From assembly GCF_904849725.1 (NCBI RefSeq), contig NC_058521.1, positions 142,876,744 through 142,940,743 of the forward strand: a stretch of 64,000 nucleotides of DNA, read 5' to 3'. The notes under the pieces are model-generated. The model was not told where the DNA came from and ran no database searches. It was given only the letters and a program-made list of their open reading frames with translations. A program made the translations under genes and the position numbers. This document shows positions 1-10,784 of the stretch, one piece after another; position 1 is the first letter of the stretch, and every line of letters begins with the position of its first letter. Source of the stretch: Hordeum vulgare subsp. vulgare (lineage: Eukaryota > Streptophyta > Magnoliopsida > Poales > Poaceae).

Positions 1-1258
1 GTGAGTTTTGGATTTACGGGGACTTAAAAACGAAGCTTCCGAGTGTTTGAGGCCGAGCGAGGACACTCATACGGTTGTAATCCATTCTCATTCCTTGCAT
101 GGGACTTAAACATGCACCCAAGGACACATGTACGATTTTTCTAGACATTTTGGTGCACTAGAGCATGCATTTGTAGTTCCTATTTGAATTATGCACATTA
201 AATGCCTAAAAAATCAATTAATGTATAAAAAGGCCAAACAAACCCTGAATAATTTCAAATTTCAGCACGAATCTCATGTTGTCCCATGTTGTCTATAGAA
301 AAAGAGATACAAGGCGAGAAGAGCCAGCGATTATCGTTTTCCCCACAAGGTGGATACGTTTCCCTATCGAGACCATGCTTGTTCTTGCGAGAAGCTTTGG
401 TTTGAATAAATCTTGGCCCAAATTGGACAATTTTTGTACCACAACATATATGTGCCATGTTGTGAGACTATACCAAGTTTCATGATTTTCTGGTGATTTT
501 TGGATTTACAAGGACTTAAAAACCGAGATTCTGAGTGTTTGTGGCCGAGCTAGGACGCTCATACAGTTGTAATCCGTTCCCATTCCTTGCATGAGAGTTA
601 AACATGCACCCGAGGATACATGTATGATTTTTTTAGCCATTTTGGTGCACTCGAGCATGTATTTGTTGTTCGGATTTAATTATATATGGACATTAAATCC
701 CTAGAAAACTCAATTAATTTATACAAATGCCAAACAAACACTAAATAATTACAAATTTCAGCATGAATATCCTGTTGTTCCATGCTACATGTAAAAAACA
801 ATATAATGCGAGAAGAAGCAGCGATTATCGTCTCTCCCACAAGGGGGACATGTTTCCCTAACGGAACCATGATGCTTCTTGAGAGAGAAGCTCCGGTTTG
901 TAAGAGGCTTGTAATAAACTTGCCCCAAAATGGACAACTTTTTCCACGACAAATATGTGCCATGTCATGATACTAGGCCAAGTTTCACGGTTTTTGAATG
1001 AGTTTTGGATTTGCGGGGATTTTAAAATCGAGATTCTCAATGTTTGAGGTCGAGCCACATGCCGAGACGGTTGTATTTCATTCCCATTCTTTGCATGGGA
1101 CCTAAACAAGTATCGAAGGACACATGTATGATTTTTGTAGCAATTTTGGTGCAATAGAGCATGTATTTGTAGTTCAAATTTCAATTATACACATTAAATT
1201 AATGCTTCAAAAACTTCATTATAATGTATAAAATAGGCCAAACGAACCCTGAATATTT
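1..1258. repeat. Tandem repeat, period about 500 bp
   Basis: Two full units and one partial unit follow each other head to tail. The anchor GACTTAAAAA occurs near 21 and 513 and, as a diverged form, near 1018, giving spacings of 492 and about 505 bp. Other shared blocks are the CATTCCTTGCATG block, the ATTTTGGTGCA block and the AAACCCTGAATA block. The third unit stops after the last of these, near 1258. The array continues past the left edge, so its true size is unknown. No coding potential is convincing, and short reading frames in the units are not conserved between copies. It could be a satellite or the internal repeat of a large transposon. Confidence 0.8.
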
Positions 1259-2138
1259 ACAACGGTTCTGGTCAACTCTAGGGCACCCATGGGTAAGCAC
1301 TGTGCGCAGACGTCGTGCTAGCTCGTGCTTCCTTCTTTACTAAGTTTCCATATTATTGGTGTTATATATCCAAAATATGCTACCATTTTCTGCCACTCCT
1401 CCCATCGGTTTCCCGCCTTTTATCCCATCGGTTTCCCGCTGCGAGTGTTAATGCTCATAGAAGGCTAGGTAGCAAAACACCGGCCATGTGAAGACTGCAC
1501 ACGGTTTCTTTATTATCATAGGACGAACCATGTGCAATAGACCATCTAGCTAGAAGTCGAAAAACATACTACCTGCCTTGAGCGATACAAAAATTGGCGG
1601 TTCTGACTCTTTTCCTTATTACCATGCATGCATATAATTTTTCGATCGTGTGCGATATAGGTTGCTCCCGCTCCGCTTCAATTAATTTACCCAAATTTGA
1701 GTTGCAGCGGTATTTCAGCCGTCGCCCCCAATCCTCCACCATCAACCTTATAGTAAAATTCCAGTAGCCGAGGCATTTGAACCATCACCCTCTCATCCAC
1801 CACCATCGCCACCCACCATTACTAAAAAATTTAGTAGCTGCGGCTTATCTTCAAACAACACCCCGCATCCCCCTCTACAATCACCCACCTCCATTGGAAC
1901 CCTAGATTGACGTGGTCACCACCGCTGGCTCCTTCATCCCCTGCCGGTCTGCCCATGCCTCCCAGCTTAGATAATAAAGTTTAGGTTACCTAGCAATTTC
2001 CATACCCATAGTTTTTAGATGAGGCCTGCGGTTTCCCTCCTCACCAAATCCATATCCTCTACTCTAGAGAGATGCAACCTAAGCCCGACCACATATCCTG
2101 GGGAGCCCAACGAGCGTTCAGCCAAAAATAGGTTTATC
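1259..2138. other. Gene-poor stretch with transposon-like motifs
   Basis: No gene is seen. Between about 1441 and 1690 there are motifs such as CACACGGTTT, CATGTGCAATAG and TGTGCGATATAGG. They resemble motifs at 4400-5140 and suggest that both regions are the subterminal ends of one old DNA transposon surrounding the remnants at 2139-4300. I could not find a matched pair of terminal inverted repeats. The part from about 1690 to 1960 is C-rich and resembles an untranslated leader. Confidence 0.3.
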
Positions 2139-2594
2139 ATGGCCTCTCCTATGGACGTTGGCTAGCTGATCGTCGTTCGTCCCTACCTATCGACCCCAGA
2201 GAAACACCTCGTCGCCGAAGCCGATGAGGACGTTGACTACATTTCTATGTCAAAGGCTTTACGTCAGCAGGATAGCATATTATTGTATCTCTGGAAAGCT
2301 GTCTATGACATCAAGCTCGTCGACAACGACGGCTTCACGCAGGCCATGTCACATGTTAAGTAGTCCATCCACAACCCCTCTGGTTCAACCACCGTCGATC
2401 TCTTCGAAGCCCCTACTGCTAATCTCCTCCACCACGTGGTCAAGGCTTTTCGATCCTTGTACACCATCGAGCCCATTTTGTCATTTCCAAAGGACACGTT
2501 GTACGACGGTGGTTTGGGATCCTCAATTGCCAAGTTAGATCCCATCGACCACTACAACGAGGGCACCCACAAAGGGTCTTTCAAGGTGAAATAA
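2139..2594 (+). pseudogene. Decayed reading frame, unrecognised
   Basis: A single frame of 152 codons runs from an ATG at 2139 to a TAA at 2592-2594. It is broken by two in-frame TAG codons, at 2163-2165 and just after the codons for SHVK near 2360. Outside those stops the translation looks like real protein, with mixed composition and runs such as LYLWKAVYDIKLVDNDGF and VDLFEAPTANLLHHVVKAF. I do not recognise the family. The frame sits upstream of the B3-like remnant at 3640-4300 on the same strand, with about 1 kb of AT-rich, intron-like sequence between them. The two could be exons of one captured or decayed gene. No function is proposed. Confidence 0.45.
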
Positions 2595-2879
2595 CACATT
2601 TGTGACATCAGATAGCGCACCATGGGTCTGTGTTCTTCCAACTGGAAGGATCTCATCCATGACAAGTGAGGCAACAACCTATGCACAAATCTTACTTTTC
2701 TAACTAGCCAAACCGTACCCTTTGTTGTAGTAGATTTTGCCATGCAGTGTTTTAACTCTATCATGTTTAATTTTGTTAGTTATGCAAAAATGTAATGTTC
2801 AATAGGGCTATGTGATGTTTAAGTATGAATTGTCCACTTTAGTTTCACTAATGGCTATATTTGGTTGTTTATAGTGAGT

Positions 2880-3120
2880 AGATGCCTTGTTTATCCGTAT
2901 TTGGTTGTTAGGTTGGTTGTAGTGAGCATTTGTCCAGTTTTCAAGGAGGTGCCTTGTTTATCTATATTTGCTTGTTAGGCTGGTTGTAGTGAGCATTTGT
3001 CTAGTTTTTAAGCATATGCCATGTTTATCTGTATTTGCTTGTTAGGTTGGTTGTAATGAGCATCTGTACAATTTTCAATGGCTATATTTGGTTGATATAC
3101 TGATCATATATGCCTTGTTT
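2880..3120. repeat. 67-bp tandem repeat, about 3 copies
   Basis: Units begin near 2885, 2952 and 3019 with CCTTGTTTAT-like sequence and share GGTTGGTTGTAGTGAGCAT. The spacing is 67 bp in both cases, and a more diverged copy follows near 3113. The repeat lies within the AT-rich, gene-free stretch 2595-3640, which has no other recognisable content. Confidence 0.7.
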
Positions 3121-3639
3121 ATTTCAGTTGTTCAAAATATGATCTTCATTATGTGCAAGTCGAAATTGTGCAGTTCGATTTCATCAATACCAGTTTGAAT
3201 GGCTATATTTGAAGTGAGCATTTATCCAGTTTTCTAGCATATACTACACATGTTGTTTTTTTAGTTTTACACATTTATCAAGTGTGATGTTTAAGCATGA
3301 GCTACGTTCTATTCATTTTCGACAATACGAGTTTGAATTAAATATTTGCTGGTTGTTAAGCCTGTTATAGTTAACATTTCCTTCCATTTTATATCCGCTT
3401 TAACAACATGTTGAAACCAACACATTCAAGCTATCATTTAGAGATGATGTTGTTTACCTTAGCTATATTTGCTTGATGTTAAGTTTGTTATACTTATCAT
3501 GCCTTTCCACTACTTATGCATGACAACAGTGGGAGTGGCCAACATTTTTCACTGAGGTTAGTTTCATCCCTCGTCTTGTACTCCCCCGTCGATCCATAAT
3601 GTAGTGCATATAGATCTTGGCCTGGACACTTTTTAGCTT

Positions 3640-4300
3640 CTAATATTGACTTGTTGCTTGTAGGTACATATGTCCTTGGAAAAGATCAACCCATCAACCC
3701 TTTTTGCGTATGGGGCAATGATATATTCAAGAACCAGCATGAAGTGGGGAAACTAATAAGGATTATTGGCAAAAAGATACGAACGGCGGCAATAAAATTA
3801 TTTGTTCATGCTCTATCCAACGCAACAATGAGTTGTAGGATGATAACTACAAACTCTGAAGCCTTCTCTTTTCACTGCCCATAATGAGTTTTCCACAACA
3901 ATGTCTTAATCTTCTTCATTCGTAGTGGTTCCCAAAGCAGTTTACTCAAGACTACCTCACAAAGTACGTGATTGGTCGACATGCAATGAAGGTTAAAGTA
4001 TTTCATCGAGACTATAATGAGTATCGAGAAATCCTAATGAAGACAGTGAAGGATGGGCGGGCAACCATCACAAGAGGTTGACCTAGAGTTGTGCATGCAT
4101 TACGCATGGAGGAGGGCACAATATGGCATTCTGATTCACCTTCTCCATCAATCAGAATGTCTTTCGCCTCTCTCTTTACAGTCTTTAGTACAACTCTGAT
4201 TCATCATTCTTTAGTTGGTGCTTCTGTAGTTCTTCAGTATACGTACATGTGTATCGAATTATGCATTCGTGCTTCACCCTATATTTGTAATCGACATGGT
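3640..4300 (+). pseudogene. B3-domain-like gene remnant
   Basis: Two blocks on the plus strand look like exons of a DNA-binding protein gene. The first, about 3651-3884, is open for 77 codons. The second, about 3925-4240, reads FPKQFTQDYLTKYVIGRHAM and then KVKVFHRDYNEYREILMKT, followed by a stop and a frameshift before a segment resembling FRFTFSI in another frame. The order (a PKxF start, a central K-rich strand, a late EEGTIW-type strand) resembles plant B3 domains, which end with a GD-type loop and a hydrophobic strand. This assignment rests on pattern only and is tentative. The frameshift and stops mean no functional protein is made. It probably belongs with the decayed frame at 2139-2594. 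Confidence 0.35.
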
Positions 4301-4370
4301 TAGATATGAAATACGTGATTGCCTACTTTCAAATTTAAAATCTATGATTTTTAAATGTGGGGGTTAAATT

Positions 4371-5140
4371 AGGGATAAACTACGTTCTGCGGGCCAGTAC
4401 CCTACACACGGTTTGTGAAAGCAAAACGCTTACGATAAACGCCAAGATCAGACAATTTCTCAGATCCACTACATGTGGAATAAATCTCTACTGCACACAC
4501 GACCAGCCAAGAAAAAACGTGTGAGATTAAGAACAAGAGCGCACCCAATTCGTTCTTATTAAATGTTTGCATAAGTCACCGTGTCACACATGCTTGACAA
4601 TTATGGAATGTTATGATGTCGTGCGCATTGTAAACATTTGCTCATAGAAGAACGCGTGCGATAGGCCTTCATCCGATGCGGTTACGACGGATGAATCACG
4701 TGGGATATATTCAAGCTTCGCATAAAATTTTATAGGAACAACTATATGCAATCTTACATCGGATCACATACGGTCGAGGAAAAGTAAATGTTTGTGATAG
4801 TCTGCTTATCGTACACGTTCATAATCATGAACTGTTTGTGATGGGGTGCACATTGTAAACGTAGCACAATAGAATACCGACTGTGATGGTAATGCGATCA
4901 CAAACAAGTAGCAAGAATGAAGTGTTTGGGATATTGGAGATATCAGAAATAGTTGTCTGAAGACTCGCATTTGGGATAGATGCCGGCATCGCAAACACTT
5001 AGTTATGCAAAACATATGCATTCCCACACCCTATCCCCAACGGTTTTTGGTCGTGTGGGAAGGACCCCCCTATCGCCCACACTCACTAGGCGACGGTTTA
5101 AAATATCATCGTAGAAAGGGGTTAAAAACCGTTTTTATAG
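4371..5140. other. Probable DNA-transposon subterminal region
   Basis: The stretch is dense in diverged short motifs of the type ACGGTTTGTGA, GTGCGATAGG, TTTGTGATAG, CTGTGATGG and TTTGGGATA, in both orientations. This layout is typical of the subterminal ends of CACTA-type elements. It ends near 5140 with ACCGTTTTTATAG, where recognisable copia leader sequence begins. The other end may be near 1441-1690. No gene is seen. Confidence 0.35.
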
Positions 5141-7084
5141 CACGTCACTGCACCAGTGAACCAGTCTCTTGTGCGTGGACAAGTAAGGTTGGTTCGAGAC
5201 GCTTCATCCCACAATACCGCCAAATCAAGATAAGACTAAGAAAGTAAGAAATCCGAACATCAACGCCTACAAACACTTTGTGTTCTACTCGTGCATATCA
5301 TCTATGCATAGACCTAGCTCATGATGCCACTATTGGGGAACGCTGGATGGGAAACAAAAAAATTCCTACGTACACGCAAGATCTATCCATGGAGATGCAT
5401 AGATACGAGAGGGAGAGTGTATCTACATGGCCTTGTAGATTGCTAAGTGGAGCCGTATATGACGCGGTTGATGTAGTCGTACGTCTTCACTGTCCAATCG
5501 TGATCCGTCTCGATCTAGCACCGAATGGACAACACGTCTGCGTTCAACACACGTGTGGCTTGATGATGTCTCCTCCTCCTAGATCCAGCGAGCGAGGGCG
5601 GAGTAGTAGATGGGTTCTCAACCAACACGATGGCATGACGGAGATGTGGTGGAGCAACGCCAACACGGCTTCGCCAAGCGCTACCAGAACCACGAACGGA
5701 GGAGAACATGATCTATGGAGAAAGGGAGACACCAAGGGCTTGGCGTGTCCTCTTGGGACGCCCCTCCCCTCTATATATAGGTGAAGGGGTATGGGTAACA
5801 ACCCCTCCAAGCCACAAGGTGCAGCTAAGGGGTAGGAGGTGGAATCCTAGTCCCCCTCCTTCCTTTCCATACAAAGGTGGACTTTCCACCTTTCCCAACT
5901 ACATGGGCCTTGAGGGACTTGTGCGTCTGGACCAATAAGGCCAGGCACCTCCCTTCAGCCCAGGCAAAACCTCGGGATGTTGTGGAAACCTAGGTGGACT
6001 TCCGAGCTCCTCCAGAAGTTTCCAGAACTTTCTAGAAGCTTTTCAGTAGAATACCAGAAAAACTGAATTTTTTCCGGTAGACAAAATATTACTTCCCATA
6101 TAATTTTTTTTACCTCCAGACCATTTCGGAGCTTCTCGTGACTTCCGGTTCTCATCCGGGACTCTGAACAATATTCGGTCACCAACATACATAACCCAAT
6201 AATACTATATCATCTCTAAATGTTAAGCATGCGGACCCTACAGGTTCGAGAATCATGTGGACATGACCGAGACACCTCTCCAATCAATAAAAAATAGCGG
6301 GACATGGATGCCCATATTGGTTCCCACATATTCCATGAAGATCTTTGTCGATCAAAACATGATGCCAAGGATTCAATCAATCCCGTATGGAGTTCCCTTT
6401 GTCTAGCGGTATGTTACTTGCCCGAGATTCGATCATCCGTAACTCCATACCTAGTTCAATCTCGTTATCGTCAAGGTTCTTTACTCACTCCTTAATACAA
6501 GATCTCGTGACTAACTCCTTAGTCACATTGCTTGCAAGCTTTTGGAGATGTTGTATTATCGAGAGGGCTCAGAGATACATCTCCGGTATACGGAGTGACA
6601 AATCCCAGCCTGGATCGATGCCAATCCAACAAACACCCTTGGAGATACCTATAGAGCATATTTATGATCACCTAGTTATGAAGTGTCATTTGATATACAC
6701 ACGGCATTCCTCCAGTGTTAGGGAGTTGCATGATCTCATGGTTCTAGGAACAGATACTTGACATGTAGAAAGCAGTAGCAATGAACTTTGTGATACGATC
6801 AAATGCTCTGCTTACGGTTGGGTCTTGTCCATCACATCATTCTCATAGCGATGTGATCCCGTTATCAAATGAAAACTCATGTCTATGGTTAGAAAATATT
6901 AACCATATTTAATCAATGAGCTAGTCGAGTAGAGTCCCACTGGGGACACATGTTGTCTATGTATCCACACATGTATATGAGGTTGCAATCAATACAATTA
7001 TAGAATGGATAATAAACAATTATCATGAACAAGGAAATAAGATAATAACCAATTTATTTTTGTCTCTAGGGCATATTTCCAACA
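5141..7084 (-). mobile_element. Copia element fragment: leader plus 5' LTR, minus strand
   Basis: This is the 5' end of a minus-strand Angela/BARE-type copia element. The LTR is 5331-7084 (1754 bp). Its plus-strand right end, GGGCATATTTCCAACA, is the reverse of the usual TGTTGGAAATATGCCC start. Its left end is TATTGGGGAACG, a mutated form of TGTTGGGGAACG. A TATA box lies at 5772-5779 (minus strand). Left of the LTR, 5311-5329 reads on the minus strand as a decayed initiator-Met primer binding site, and 5141-5310 is leader sequence alignable to that at 55844-55990. The rest of the element is missing, because the leader breaks off near 5140. At its right end it abuts a truncated pseudogene. Confidence 0.85.
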
Positions 7085-7589
7085 GTCATCGTCCTTGGCC
7101 GTGACTATCACCTCCGTCACCCGCTGTCAGTGCCGCTAGCAGGCAAGCGAATCTCACAAGCGGAGCGATATGACTCCATGAGTCCCTCCCGCTCTGATAG
7201 TTCTATGTCGGGCGCTATCGTCCTGCCGGCATCGATCTGCACCTCTGCCTGCAGGTGGTCCTGGAGGAGGTAGTGGTTGTAGGCGGCGTCGCCTGCGCCT
7301 CCCGGAACCGCTCTTCCAGCTTCTCCCGCACCATGTCCACGTAATGGGCAAGGGCCTCGTCGATGATCATGGTGGAGTGCATAGGCGAGGGACGCACAGT
7401 GGAGGAAGGTGGCGCAGCGGAGGAGGAAGAGGACGATAGCGTCATGTCGTCGTTGGCCGCCTAATCCATTGGGTCATCGACAATGTCCGGCTGCCTGCCG
7501 GTCCGCCATGGGACAACAGTGCCGGACATCTCCTTCTTCTGGTCCGGTGTCAGCCCGTACGAGAGAGCTTTGGCAGGCGAGACCTCCAT
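7085..7589 (-). pseudogene. Truncated minus-strand gene, unrecognised
   Basis: On the minus strand an ATG at 7589-7587 opens a frame beginning MEVSPAKALSYGLTPDQKKE. It meets an in-frame TAG after about 42 codons, resumes in the same frame (MTLSSSSSSAAPPSSTV, then IIDEALAHYVDMVREKLEERF), then shifts frame and continues as NHYLLQDHLQAEVQIDAG and LSEREGLMESYRSACEIRL until the copia LTR border at 7085. A clear TATA box (TATATAAAC, 7662-7654) lies 65 bp upstream of the ATG, so this was once a transcribed gene. The family is not recognised. One stop, one frameshift and loss of the 3' end show that it is dead. The copia insertion is the likely cause of the truncation. Confidence 0.5.
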
Positions 7590-7653
7590 GGTGGGATTGG
7601 CGCGGAGAGGCCGGGATCGAAGGCTGATGTCTGCAACTTTTGCCGGGGCGGCT

Positions 7654-7662
7654 GTTTATATA
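7654..7662 (-). promoter_or_regulatory. TATA box of the truncated pseudogene
   Basis: The minus strand reads TATATAAAC 65 bp upstream of the ATG at 7589, followed by a GC-rich leader. The spacing is right for a plant core promoter. Confidence 0.5.
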
Positions 7663-9457
7663 GCAATGACGGGTGGTAGACGGATGGATGGGTGGTGCCG
7701 GAGAAGACGCCCCGACAACCGCATGCAACTAATGCAGGCGACCGACAGAAGAACGAACATCCCTCGTGTCGTTTGAACGTGCAGCAGTCGCCTGCACCGG
7801 AAAGTGAGGCGGACGATGATATCTTGGTCGACTTGCCACTTCAATGCGATACACCACTGAGCGGTCGCGTCCGCTCTGGTCGGGAATGAATGCGGGTACT
7901 AACGCTTTCAAACGATGATGACCGTTTCGTGCGGGAGGGAGAAAGGGTGTTTCGTGGGCGAGGTGGTCAGAATTAGATGAAGTAGTTGTCCAAAGTCCCG
8001 CAAACCTCCGCCACATTTGTCTCTAGTTTGTGGAAAAAATTGTGTCCGGATCGTTCCGTGAACCGATATATTATCGTGTTGAATGACTTTCGTGGTCCGG
8101 ACAACATGGTTCAAACGGTTGTGAGAGCTTTGAGGGTTGGCATTGAAGATGTCCTAATTGCTTAGTGCCACATGATTTCTTTGGTCCACCCTCTCTAGAA
8201 GCATGTTAATCAAACCAACTCGCCATTATCATCCCCCACCATTCCGTTCATATGTACAAATCTCTCATAACGTGCTCTCCTCATCTCTCTGCCTAACAAC
8301 ATCCCAACGTTGCCATTGCATCTCCATCTACTTAGAGAACAACACTCACAAATGCAAAGCGGATGCTAGAGTCGAGCCGTAGAAAGCTACCCCCTCCCCC
8401 GTTGCTGCAAGCCTTGGATGCCCATGTTGCATGCTCGAGGCGAACCGGTGCAGGAAGATTGACCCCGGGTTGCAAGGTCACTCGCCACACGGGCGCAATG
8501 CTACAGGGGAAGGCACTAGTGCAGCATGTCTTACACTGCAGCAAGCTTACGCTCGATGTTGCTGGGTGGCAAACGATATTTCAAGACATACATGAAAGAT
8601 GCCGCAAGGCTGAGGCAGTGGCTCGGTTCTGCAACCCTCGAGTGCGAGCTGCAACAAGACAATGCTTCAAGGCCTAGCCACCGTTGTTGAATGGAACCGC
8701 CACATATGCTGTAAGCGGTACCGCCACCAGCGCAAGGTTGACAGAATCGGGGTTAAATAAATGTTAAACATGCAAACAGTTACACACGATTACACGCTGA
8801 CTAGAATTGTTTCTTCTTAACTAATCTTTCCTCCCTGATTTTTAAAGAGGTGGGCCCATCCCCTTTAATCTTGAATCAAAATCCACCTGCCTATAAAACC
8901 CCTGTAAATTTATGTATGTGTAGCATTACTAATCGGGGTTGTATGGTGAAAGGGCAAAAATGCTAAACAAACAGGCATATTATGGGGAATTACGGGCCAA
9001 TCCTTCTAATTATCTGTACCATTCCTGATTTTCAGGTAGGTGAGACCCAACCTCCTCCCCTATCCAATCAAATACTATCATGTCGGAGTCACTTCATAAA
9101 CCCCCCGTAAAATTATGTACAGCTGGATGGTTCATATCCGTTTCAAACGCTCGAGCAGGTCATCCAGTCACTAACGTGTCAGAAATTTCGATCCAGTCGG
9201 ATGCCTCGAACGGGCCTTAAACGCCCAGACTGACCAGCACCCTTCATATCCAACCCAAATATAGAGCAAATATGGGGGCGTCCGAACGTGTACGGGCACG
9301 CCCGCCACGTTGGCCTGGCCCACACTAGCCCGCATCGACCCCACAAAAATTCATCGCCATCCGCTCGCCGGACCAAACCCAAGCCATTCCGCTCCACTCC
9401 CTTTCACTTCCATCCGTCATCCAAGCTCACCTCCGGTGATCTCCGGCCTTCTCTGGC
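7663..9457. other. Intergenic region with an old direct duplication
   Basis: No gene could be supported. A 104-codon open frame at 8363-8677 (+) has no recognisable motif and weak context. Two diverged copies of a block of about 90 bp begin near 8835 and 9028. Each starts CCTGATTTT and contains a GTGGGCCCA or GTGAGACCCA segment, a run of C, and ends GTAAATTTATGTA or GTAAAATTATGTA. The repeat suggests an old transposon end or a tandem duplication. The stretch 9290-9440 is GC-rich, like the leader of the pseudogene that follows. Confidence 0.3.
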
Positions 9458-10132
9458 ATGGCGGGCAGCGAATCCGAGTCCTTAACCTCCATATCGGTCG
9501 ATCACGAGCTTATCCCATGCGGCCTCGAGGAGGAAATGACCGTCCAGCTTGCGCTCCGCTGCTCCCGGGAGGCGGCCGTCCGACGACAGCGCTTGGACTC
9601 GCAACGCCAGGAATCCATTGCATCGGCACAACCGGTGCTTGGATCCGGCGTCACCGCCTCACCGGAAGCGGTGCGGTGAGTGTGGCGTCCGAACGCCGTG
9701 GCGGACGGGCAACCACTCCGTTTCTGCGCTGGGGGCGTACCATGGGCGTCCGCAAACGCTAACATGGCGCGGCGTGCCCGCCGTGTGAGGTAGCTGACGC
9801 GGGATGCGGCGAAGGTCCTCACAGCGGTTGACGTTCGAGAGGCAGAGTCACACTCTCCAGCGCCACGTATGATGCACGGGTGGGGGCGCCGCAACCGCGT
9901 CGTGATCAATGTTGGTTCCTCCCAAGAAGGATCCGTCATCGACCTCACGTCCACGGACCTGTTCGAGTTACGAGCTCCGAGGGATAAGAGTAGGGCAGAC
10001 GGCGGGAGCTCGATTCCCGTGAGCCGGCTAGTGTGTCCTACTCTACCTCGTCAGCGGTCGGACCGACACTATGAGGGACGCAGCGAACAGCCGAACGAGC
10101 TTCACTTAAATATCGTTTTATGTTGCATATAA
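9458..10132 (+). pseudogene. Multi-stop remnant of a short gene, unrecognised
   Basis: One reading frame is maintained from an ATG at 9458 to a TAA at 10130-10132, about 225 codons, but it contains an in-frame TGA at 9677-9679 and a TAG near 9790. The N-terminal part reads MAGSESESLTSISVDHELIP, followed by an Arg/Gln-rich segment (RRQRLDSQRQESIA). The C-terminal part has VINVGSSQEGSVIDLTSTDL, an acidic/Ser motif resembling a SUMO-interaction type sequence (VIDLT). The same frame persists after the stops with protein-like composition, so this is a recently dead gene rather than chance. I do not recognise the family. It lies 650 bp upstream of the glycosyltransferase on the same strand. There is no evidence of a functional link. 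Confidence 0.5.
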
Positions 10133-10562
10133 TAATATGAATTTGAGGTTTGTAATTTAAGATTTTGGTTATAGTATGCGTTATTTAAAACGTGATCGAT
10201 CAGTATCCTTGAACGCGTTCGGGCGCACATGTGAGCTGCTGGATTTGCCAAATCGGAGTATAGGTGCTCCCATGAATGTAGCATTGTTGGCTGCAACCTG
10301 CAAGGGTGGGGGAGAGGAGCGGAGAACGATGGCAAGTTGATTTGTGGTCAAGATGCAATGCATCCAAGTATGAGCTGGGCTAAGCGTTGGAAAATCCGGA
10401 ATGGCATGGCCGGCCAATTATACATGGGCTGATACGTCAGACCTTAGCCTCATCTGTGTTCGGCCATAACAAAGAACCAACTTCTTGTTGGTGATCAGCA
10501 GCATCTCCTTGGATTTGCATGGAACATAAGCAGTACCGGCCGGACATGATGTAACACAATTC
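10133..10562. other. Upstream region of the glycosyltransferase
   Basis: This is mixed-composition DNA with no gene or repeat that I can identify. It separates the pseudogene from the core promoter of the glycosyltransferase. Confidence 0.4.
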
Positions 10563-10585
10563 CGACACGTGAAGTATTATAAAAG
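10563..10585 (+). promoter_or_regulatory. Core promoter: CCGAC/G-box overlap and TATA box
   Basis: CCGAC (10563-10567), the core of the drought/cold-responsive DRE/CRT element, shares its last base with CACGTG (10567-10572), the G-box/ABRE core. TATAAAA follows at 10579-10585, 6 bp further on and about 200 bp upstream of the glycosyltransferase ATG. The sequence supports a TATA promoter. Response to abscisic acid or stress is an inference from known binding sites and is not shown here. Confidence 0.55.
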
Positions 10586-10784
10586 CAGAAACATGTTCAT
10601 CTCTGTCCCATCGTCGCCGGCCAGCCGTATCAAAACAATGTTGTTTACTTAGCAGTGCACACCGGGTTTCCAGGATGCTTTGGACGCTATTGCGCGACTC
10701 TCAACTTTTTAAACCTTCACTAGCTTTGAAGCCGAGTCAATACATCACAAGGCAAGCATCGAGCTGACAACAACGGCGTACGTG

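Noticed and set aside
1299..5157. CACTA element ending at CACCAGTG (5151-5158)
   Set aside because: The CACTGGTG sequence is within copia leader that aligns to other copies, and no matching left end was found.
5326..7089. Solo LTR with target duplication GCCAC/GTCAT
   Set aside because: The sequence left of the LTR is recognisable copia leader with a primer binding site, so the similarity of the flanks is not a target duplication.
10782..10784. GTG as a start codon of the glycosyltransferase
   Set aside because: Plant nuclear genes use ATG, and an ATG in good context follows immediately at 10785.
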